Assembly: GCA_934692485.1 (NCBI GenBank)
Contig: CAKUTX010000006.1
Coordinates: 1-64,000 of the forward strand
Length of the DNA: 64,000 nt
Reading direction: 5' to 3'
From: an uncultured Candidatus Melainabacteria bacterium
GTDB lineage: Bacteria > Cyanobacteriota > Vampirovibrionia > Gastranaerophilales > Gastranaerophilaceae
Under the pieces are notes generated by a model that did no database searches, was not told the DNA's origin, and saw only the letters and a program-made list of their open reading frames with translations. Both the position numbers and the translations under genes were made by a program. Shown here in pieces: positions 59,654 to 64,000 of this stretch; the first letter of the stretch is position 1, and the number at the start of each line of letters is the position of its first letter.

Positions 59654-60562
59654 ATGTTTGGATTTTTTAAAGATAAATTTAATAACCTTAAAGAAACCGT
59701 TTCCAATACAGCACAAGCACTTGTCGGAAATGTAGTTAACTCTGTAGGACAAGAAGAAGAATTTTCTGAATTTGTTCTTGACGATATGGAAGACACACTT
59801 ATTTCTGCAGATTTGGGTGTAAATTACGCAACAGAGCTTGTTGATAAACTAAGAAACCAAACAAAAATTAAACCAGCAGACGTTAAGCAATATCTGCAAG
59901 AAGAATTCTCTAAAGTGCTAAATGATTGTGGAAACAATATTCTTAACTATAAAGAGAATGAATTAAATATATATTTTATAACTGGAGTCAATGGAGCTGG
60001 AAAAACAACTCTTATCGGAAAACTCGCTTATAAATTTAAAAATGAAGGGAAAAAAGTTCTTATCGCTGCCGCAGATACATTCAGAGCAGCCGCAGAAGAA
60101 CAACTTGACATTTGGTCAAAGAGAGCTGGTGCCGATATTGTTCGCCGCGATAAAGCAGATCCTGCATCCGTTGTTTATGAAGCCATTGAAAAGGCGAAAG
60201 ATTACGACGTCCTGTTAATAGATACAGCTGGTCGTCTGCAAAACAAATTTAATCTAATGGAAGAACTAAAAAAAATTAAATCAGTCATAGATAAAAAAGC
60301 TCCTGACAGCTTGAGAGAATGTATGCTTGTTCTTGATGCAAATACTGGTCAAAACGGACTGCAACAAGCAAAAGTTTTTACAGAAGCAGTAAATGTAACT
60401 TCAGTAGCCTTAACCAAACTTGATGGTTCTGCAAAGGGAGCAATAGTTTTGGCTATCGCGAAAGATATGAAACTTCCGGTAAAACTCATCGGCGTCGGCG
60501 AAAAAATGGAAGATTTACAGACTTTTAACTCGCAAGATTTTATTAATGCATTGTTTGAATAA
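59654..60562 (+). CDS. ftsY: Signal recognition particle receptor FtsY
   Basis: GTPase that docks SRP-ribosome complexes at the inner membrane. The 302-residue protein has a short N domain (1-95, without the long acidic A domain) and the NG GTPase: FITGVNGAGKTTLIGKLA (G1), AADTFRAAAEEQL, LLIDTAGRLQNK (G3), TKLDGSAKGA (G4) and GVGEKMEDLQTF. The N-terminus starts directly at an amphipathic helix (FGFFKDKFNNL), a plausible membrane tether. Confidence 0.96.
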   Translation: MFGFFKDKFNNLKETVSNTAQALVGNVVNSVGQEEEFSEFVLDDMEDTLISADLGVNYATELVDKLRNQTKIKPADVKQYLQEEFSKVLNDCGNNILNYKENELNIYFITGVNGAGKTTLIGKLAYKFKNEGKKVLIAAADTFRAAAEEQLDIWSKRAGADIVRRDKADPASVVYEAIEKAKDYDVLLIDTAGRLQNKFNLMEELKKIKSVIDKKAPDSLRECMLVLDANTGQNGLQQAKVFTEAVNVTSVALTKLDGSAKGAIVLAIAKDMKLPVKLIGVGEKMEDLQTFNSQDFINALFE

Positions 60563-60577
60563 TAGAGAGCATAAAAC

Positions 60578-61699
60578 GTGAACAGTGAATATAAAATATT
60601 AAAAACTACAAAAACCATATTAGGAAATGAAATCAATTTAATAGGCAATGGGGACTGCCATTCTAACGAACCACGTTCATTGATAATTGGTGTATTTCAC
60701 GGAGATGAGCCCCAAGGCAAATTTTTGATTGAAGAATATTTAAAATATCAAACAACCCTTTCCTCCGCGTCACAACCAACGACTTCACCCCTCTCCCCAA
60801 CCCTCTCCCTCAAGGGGCGAGGGAGCAATCACAAATATCCGACATTCGCAATCAAAAATGCGAAAAATTTGAGACTCGATATGACAAATGCAGAAACGAT
60901 ATTGTGGAATGTCTTAAGAGCTAAAAAATTCAATGGATATAAATTTAGACGACAACAGCCAATTGGGAAATATATAGTAGATTTCGTTTGTATGAACGCA
61001 AAATTAATAATTGAAATTGATGGAGGACAACATAATTTCGATGAAAATATATTGGCAGACCAAAAAAGAACAAATTTTCTCAAAAACTGTGGATACAAAG
61101 TAATTCGAATATGGAATAATGATATTTTTGAAAATCTAGACGGGGTAGTAGAATATATAGAAAATACCCTCGCCCCTCGAGGGAGAGGGCTAGGGAGAGG
61201 GGGAAACCCTACAAATTCACTGTTATTTATTCCATGTTTAAATCCAGATGGAATGCAACTTGCACAACGAACAAACGCAAATGGTGTTGATTTAAACCGC
61301 AATTTCCCAACAAAAAACTGGGGGCAAAATCACGGAGAAAATGCAACTTGTGATGATGAAAAATCCGCATATTTTGGCGGTAAATCAGGCGGAAGCGAGA
61401 TTGAAACCCAGTTTCTTATTGATACTATTAATGAATTTAAGCCAGCTAACATAATTACACTTCACGCTCCATACAAAGTTGTTAATTATGATGGGCCTGC
61501 TAAAAATTTGGCAGAAGAAATTTCCAAAATTATAAACTATCCCGTAGAAGCAAGCATTGGTTATCCAACCCCGGGAAGCTTTGGAACTTATGCCGGTGTA
61601 GAAAGACAAATTCCGACAATAACTCTTGAACTGGACGAAGAAATACCGGTCGAAGAACTTATCCAACCGGTATTTGACATCTTTGATGAAGTTTTATAA
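60578..61699 (+). CDS. M14-family peptidase interrupted in frame by a DUF559 endonuclease element
   Basis: The 373-residue frame fuses two unrelated proteins. Residues 1-57 and 212-373 form a zinc carboxypeptidase-like M14 domain: VFHGDEPQG (zinc ligands His41, Glu44), LNPDGMQLAQRTN, GVDLNRNFPTKNW, TLHAPYK (third ligand His296) and PTITLELDEE (catalytic Glu351). Residues 91-197 are a DUF559 (Vsr-like) endonuclease: LRLDMTNAETILWNVLR, YKFRRQQPIGKYIVDFVC, IIEIDGGQHN, IRIWNNDIFENLDGV. Residues 70-83 and 198-210 translate flanking inverted repeats. GTG start after AGAGAG, 15 bases after ftsY. The M14 part may still fold, since the insert lies in a loop between motifs. Confidence 0.85.
   Translation: MNSEYKILKTTKTILGNEINLIGNGDCHSNEPRSLIIGVFHGDEPQGKFLIEEYLKYQTTLSSASQPTTSPLSPTLSLKGRGSNHKYPTFAIKNAKNLRLDMTNAETILWNVLRAKKFNGYKFRRQQPIGKYIVDFVCMNAKLIIEIDGGQHNFDENILADQKRTNFLKNCGYKVIRIWNNDIFENLDGVVEYIENTLAPRGRGLGRGGNPTNSLLFIPCLNPDGMQLAQRTNANGVDLNRNFPTKNWGQNHGENATCDDEKSAYFGGKSGGSEIETQFLIDTINEFKPANIITLHAPYKVVNYDGPAKNLAEEISKIINYPVEASIGYPTPGSFGTYAGVERQIPTITLELDEEIPVEELIQPVFDIFDEVL
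60786..61204 (+). mobile_element. Candidate mobile element: DUF559 ORF between 38-bp inverted repeats
   Basis: Left repeat 60786-60823 and right repeat 61167-61204 are inverted copies differing at about five of 38 positions. Each contains the CCCTCTCCCTC[AG]AGGGGCGAGGG palindrome. They bracket the DUF559 reading frame exactly. AACCCT occurs just outside both sides (60754-60759 and 61205-61210) and could be a target duplication, though removal at these points would not restore the frame. Solitary ends of the same element lie at 2126, 3431, 22415, 22467, 22630 and 23957. Confidence 0.65.
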
Positions 61700-62134
61700 T
61701 TATTTTCCATTTCCGAGAAATATCGAAAATCTATATTCATTGCCACCTTCTTTGCGGTTAACAACGTACTCTCCAGAAGTATTGAAAAATGCAGCACTGA
61801 TAGAACCGGCTCCTGTTCCGGATCTTACCGCTGTATTGGTTCGTAACTGACCATTGCTTGCGGAACGACTATTTGACCATTCTGAACGCAATACACCAAA
61901 ATCTTTACCATCCAGTTTGTATTTTTCTTTATCAGGATTTGCATGAGATGCTCCTAACAAAATATAGGCATCAGCTTTATTCAACATAATTGTCTGATTT
62001 TTTCCTTTTACAGTGTGAACTCCTGATTTTTCTGAATTAAATTTTGTGCCTTTTGGAACCATTAAGGTTCTTGTCTCGATAGTTCCATTTTCTTTCCATT
62101 GCACAACTACTGGAACTGTTAATCCATTCGCCAT
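61700..62134 (-). CDS. Unknown protein, 144 residues
   Basis: Beta-rich protein without signal peptide (LTVPVVVQWKENGTIETRTL, TLMVPKGTKF). The middle (KADAYILLGASHANPDKEKY) and the Ser/Asn/Gly-rich C-terminal half end in EYRFSIFLGNGK. No family recognised. AAGGAG precedes the ATG. A perfect inverted repeat with CTTTATATA lies upstream. Stop codon abuts that of the M14/DUF559 gene (convergent). Confidence 0.62.
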   Translation of the reverse strand: MANGLTVPVVVQWKENGTIETRTLMVPKGTKFNSEKSGVHTVKGKNQTIMLNKADAYILLGASHANPDKEKYKLDGKDFGVLRSEWSNSRSASNGQLRTNTAVRSGTGAGSISAAFFNTSGEYVVNRKEGGNEYRFSIFLGNGK

Positions 62135-62150
62135 CGTATTCTCCTTTTTT

Positions 62151-62179
62151 ATTACATATATATAAAGTATATATGTAAT
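62151..62179. promoter_or_regulatory. 12-bp-arm inverted repeat containing the CTTTATATA motif
   Basis: ATTACATATATA and TATATATGTAAT flank TAAAG. It lies 17 bases upstream of the 62134 start. Likely -10 region plus operator. Confidence 0.45.
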
Positions 62180-62236
62180 AGATAATTGTCATTACTGCTT
62201 CATGTTTTTACAAAAGTTAATATACTTAATAGGCAA

Positions 62237-62266
62237 TTGCTAAATTTATTTTTATGTTAGTATAGT
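62237..62266 (+). promoter_or_regulatory. Promoter of cysS
   Basis: TTGCTA, 18-base spacer, TATAGT, 21 bases before the ATG with ACGAGGTG between. Confidence 0.45.
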
Positions 62267-62287
62267 AACAAAACGAGGTGCTTTTAG

Positions 62288-63661
62288 ATGAAATTACATA
62301 ATTCTTATACAAATCAGGTTGAGGATTTTACTCCAATTGACAGTAACAAAGTTAAAATGTACGTTTGCGGACCAACTGTGTACGACAACGCTCATTTGGG
62401 ACACGCAAGATGTTATATAACTTGGGATGTTCTATACAGATACTTGAAATTTAAGGGTTATGACGTTACATATTGCAGAAACGTTACTGATGTTGACGAT
62501 AAAATTCTTAAAAAAGCGGAAAAAGAAGGAAAAACTCCAGAAGAAGTTTCTCAATATTGGTACAAGCAGTTTGAGAATTCAATGAAAGCACTAAACACCC
62601 TAAAACCTGACATTGAGCCATTTGCCACCAAAACTCTCGGCGAAATGATTTCTATTGTAAAAGATTTGATAGCTAAAGGGTATGCATATGAGGCTGACGG
62701 AGATGTTTATTTTAGAGTAAAAAAATTTCCACAATACGGCTACCTTTCAAAACAGCCGATTGACCAACTTGAAAGTGGTGCAAGAATAGAAGTTGGAGAA
62801 CACAAAGAAGATCCTCTTGATTTTGCTTTGTGGAAAAAAGATGAAAAATTCGGCTATAAATCACCTTGGGGCATTGGCCGTCCAGGATGGCACATTGAAT
62901 GTTCTGCAATGAGCAGAAAATATTTAGGAAAAACAATTGATATTCATGCTGGAGGAGCTGATTTAATATTCCCACACCACGAAAACGAAATTGCTCAATC
63001 AGAATGCGCAAACGGTTGCAAATTTGTAAATTACTGGCTACACAACGGTTTTGTAACTATTAACAAAGAAAAAATGTCAAAATCTTTGGGTAATTTCTTA
63101 ACAATTGATGATTTATTGAAAAAATATGATGCAAATACTATTCGTTTCTTTATTTTGACTAATCATTACAGAATGCCTGTTGAATTTTCAGACGAAGCTT
63201 TATCTTCTGCTCAGGCTGGTGTGAAAAGAATGCTTAACGCAAAACGAACAAAGATTAATGAAGATTTAGATATAACACAAACAGACGAATACAAAGCATT
63301 TGTTGAAGCTATGGACGATGATTTGAACACATCAAAAGCACTTGCTGTTCTTTTTGACTTGACAAATAAAGCCAACAAAGATGATAAAAACGCATTTACG
63401 GTATTATTCAAATTAGCGACTGTTTTAGGCTTTACTTTTGACAAACCACAATTAAGCGAAGATGAAATTAAAAATGCTTTAGAAAAGGTTTCTTCTGTAT
63501 TAGAAAAAACATTTAATTCGATGGATGAATTAATTTCATACAGAAAAGAAGCTCGTAATGCAAAGAACTGGGATGTCGCAGACAAAATTAGAATTACATT
63601 GGACGAATGCGGAATTGTACTAAAAGATACTAAAGACGGTACAACATACGAAAGTAAGTAG
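62288..63661 (+). CDS. cysS: Cysteinyl-tRNA synthetase
   Basis: Charges tRNA-Cys. The 457-residue protein has CGPTVYDNAHLGHARCY (zinc-ligand Cys and HIGH motif HLGH), GWHIECSAMS (zinc ligand Cys), PHHENEIAQSE and KEKMSKSLGNF (KMSKS). The C-terminal helical anticodon domain ends at RITLDECGIVLKDTKDGTTYE. Length is typical. GAGGTG precedes the ATG. Confidence 0.97.
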   Translation: MKLHNSYTNQVEDFTPIDSNKVKMYVCGPTVYDNAHLGHARCYITWDVLYRYLKFKGYDVTYCRNVTDVDDKILKKAEKEGKTPEEVSQYWYKQFENSMKALNTLKPDIEPFATKTLGEMISIVKDLIAKGYAYEADGDVYFRVKKFPQYGYLSKQPIDQLESGARIEVGEHKEDPLDFALWKKDEKFGYKSPWGIGRPGWHIECSAMSRKYLGKTIDIHAGGADLIFPHHENEIAQSECANGCKFVNYWLHNGFVTINKEKMSKSLGNFLTIDDLLKKYDANTIRFFILTNHYRMPVEFSDEALSSAQAGVKRMLNAKRTKINEDLDITQTDEYKAFVEAMDDDLNTSKALAVLFDLTNKANKDDKNAFTVLFKLATVLGFTFDKPQLSEDEIKNALEKVSSVLEKTFNSMDELISYRKEARNAKNWDVADKIRITLDECGIVLKDTKDGTTYESK

Positions 63662-63786
63662 CGCAATTTTTATATAAAAGTCTTTCCTTAACAACGAAAC
63701 TTATATAAAATAAATAAGTTGGGCTAAAATGAAGTGTACCCCGCCCTACGTGCTCAAGATACAATCAAAGATAATTTTTAGAAAAT

Positions 63787-63805
63787 GGGCGGATTATATC
63801 CGCCC
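63787..63805. repeat. Perfect palindrome GGGCGGAT-TAT-ATCCGCCC
   Basis: It sits 23 bases past the end of the right-edge pilin-like gene. A weak terminator, or an end of the same repeat class as 22682-22700. Confidence 0.55.
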
Positions 63806-63827
63806 AAAATATTATTAAATAATTAAA

Positions 63828-64000
63828 TTAATCACCTAAGCAAAGCGCCTGAGCCCACATATTGCGCTGGGCCGGGGATGAGCTCGTTCCATCAGGGATG
63901 AAGCTGCGATAGAACGCACTTTGTCCGAATTCATCCCCCGACCAAATATTGAGATATGTTTCTGTGAAGCCCATTGAGGCGGCTTTTGAGGTGTCTAAGG
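63828..64000 (-). CDS. Pilin-like protein C, 3' end only
   Basis: The partial minus-strand frame gives about 57 residues starting LDTSKAASMGFTETYLNIWSG and ending AQALCLGD, matching the end of protein B (LDTSKASSLGFTGASFVVWSG ... IQALCLGE). Border sequences are nearly identical, while the WSG-to-ALCLG interior differs strongly (111 versus 117 bases). The rest, including any prepilin leader, lies outside the window. Confidence 0.8.
   Translation of the reverse strand, partial: LDTSKAASMGFTETYLNIWSGDEFGQSAFYRSFIPDGTSSSPAQRNMWAQALCLGD
63853..63963 (-). repeat. Hypervariable segment of protein C
   Basis: Counterpart of 22774-22890, with near-identical flanks on both sides and a divergent GC-rich centre. 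Confidence 0.4.

Noticed and set aside
60754-61210. AACCCT target-site duplication of the DUF559 element
   Set aside because: Present on both sides, but excision at these points would shift the frame (451 bases), so I do not rely on it.
1-64000. tRNA, rRNA, CRISPR array, integrase, IS transposase
   Set aside because: No T-loop-type tRNA sequence, rRNA segment, regular spacer array or DDE/tyrosine recombinase motif was seen on either strand.

Overview
The window is an AT-rich bacterial chromosome segment that I infer comes from a gut-type, non-photosynthetic relative of Cyanobacteria (Gastranaerophilales / 'Melainabacteria'-like). The evidence is: several prepilin-type genes with the AAFTLAEVLITLGIIG start; a four-subunit 2-oxoacid:ferredoxin oxidoreductase together with pyruvate phosphate dikinase, as in fermentative anaerobes; a Gram-negative envelope (TonB/ExbB/ExbD-like operon, lytic transglycosylase); and many secreted or coiled-coil proteins of unknown family. 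No rRNA, tRNA, CRISPR array or integrase was seen. The taxonomic call is inference and has not been searched.

Layout. 1-5.7 kb: a structured leader of a gene running off the left edge, a small secreted protein, tpiA, a mosaic of GC-rich repeats, prepilin A and a lytic transglycosylase. 5.7-13.6 kb: manC, a zincin-like protein, a GlcD-type FAD oxidase and a 1409-residue coiled-coil protein. 13.8-19.5 kb: the 2-oxoacid:ferredoxin oxidoreductase operon and ppdK. 19.5-24.1 kb: a 99-bp tandem array, an HU gene, a SpoIID-like protein, a second repeat mosaic and prepilin B. 24.2-29 kb: two secreted proteins and a TonB/ExbB/ExbD/ExbD set, then a pair of 142-bp direct repeats. 29-33 kb: minus-strand genes of unknown function. 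33.3-39.8 kb: housekeeping genes (prenyl synthase, lepB, rplI, CooC-like, folD, rsmD) and a FixC/FixX pair. 39.9-45 kb: a pentapeptide protein and a signalling cluster (two NarL-type regulators, a TPR lipid/periplasm-type protein, GAF/HD-GYP). 45-64 kb: glycosyltransferase, a dead M48-like protein, phosphohexomutase, pheA, acpS, a phage tail-fibre-like pair, tyrS, cysE, an annexin-like protein, a lipoate-ligase-like protein, nusB, ftsY, an M14 peptidase interrupted in frame by a DUF559 endonuclease element, cysS, and the 3' end of a third pilin-like gene.

The most unusual content is a linked set of features around the pilin-like genes. (1) Prepilins A and B carry a 9- or 10-base poly-G tract just after the start codon, with two closely spaced ATGs in different frames; this looks like a three-state phase switch. 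(2) Between that tract and the pilin signal sit about 75-90 codons of dispersed GC-rich repeat, read in frame. (3) The same repeat forms 38-bp terminal inverted repeats around a DUF559 endonuclease domain inserted in frame in an M14 peptidase gene, so one element family may supply both. (4) The C-terminal lectin-like ends of prepilin B and the right-edge gene are almost identical at both borders but divergent in a 111-117 bp GC-rich centre, which suggests a diversification mechanism such as a DGR, although no reverse transcriptase is in view.

A second genome-level pattern is transcription start. At least nine genes lack a Shine-Dalgarno sequence and have a -10 hexamer ending only 6-7 bases before the start codon, often as an extended TGn -10. 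This predicts leaderless mRNAs. A separate CTTTATATA motif lies 24-37 bases upstream of four genes of unknown function.
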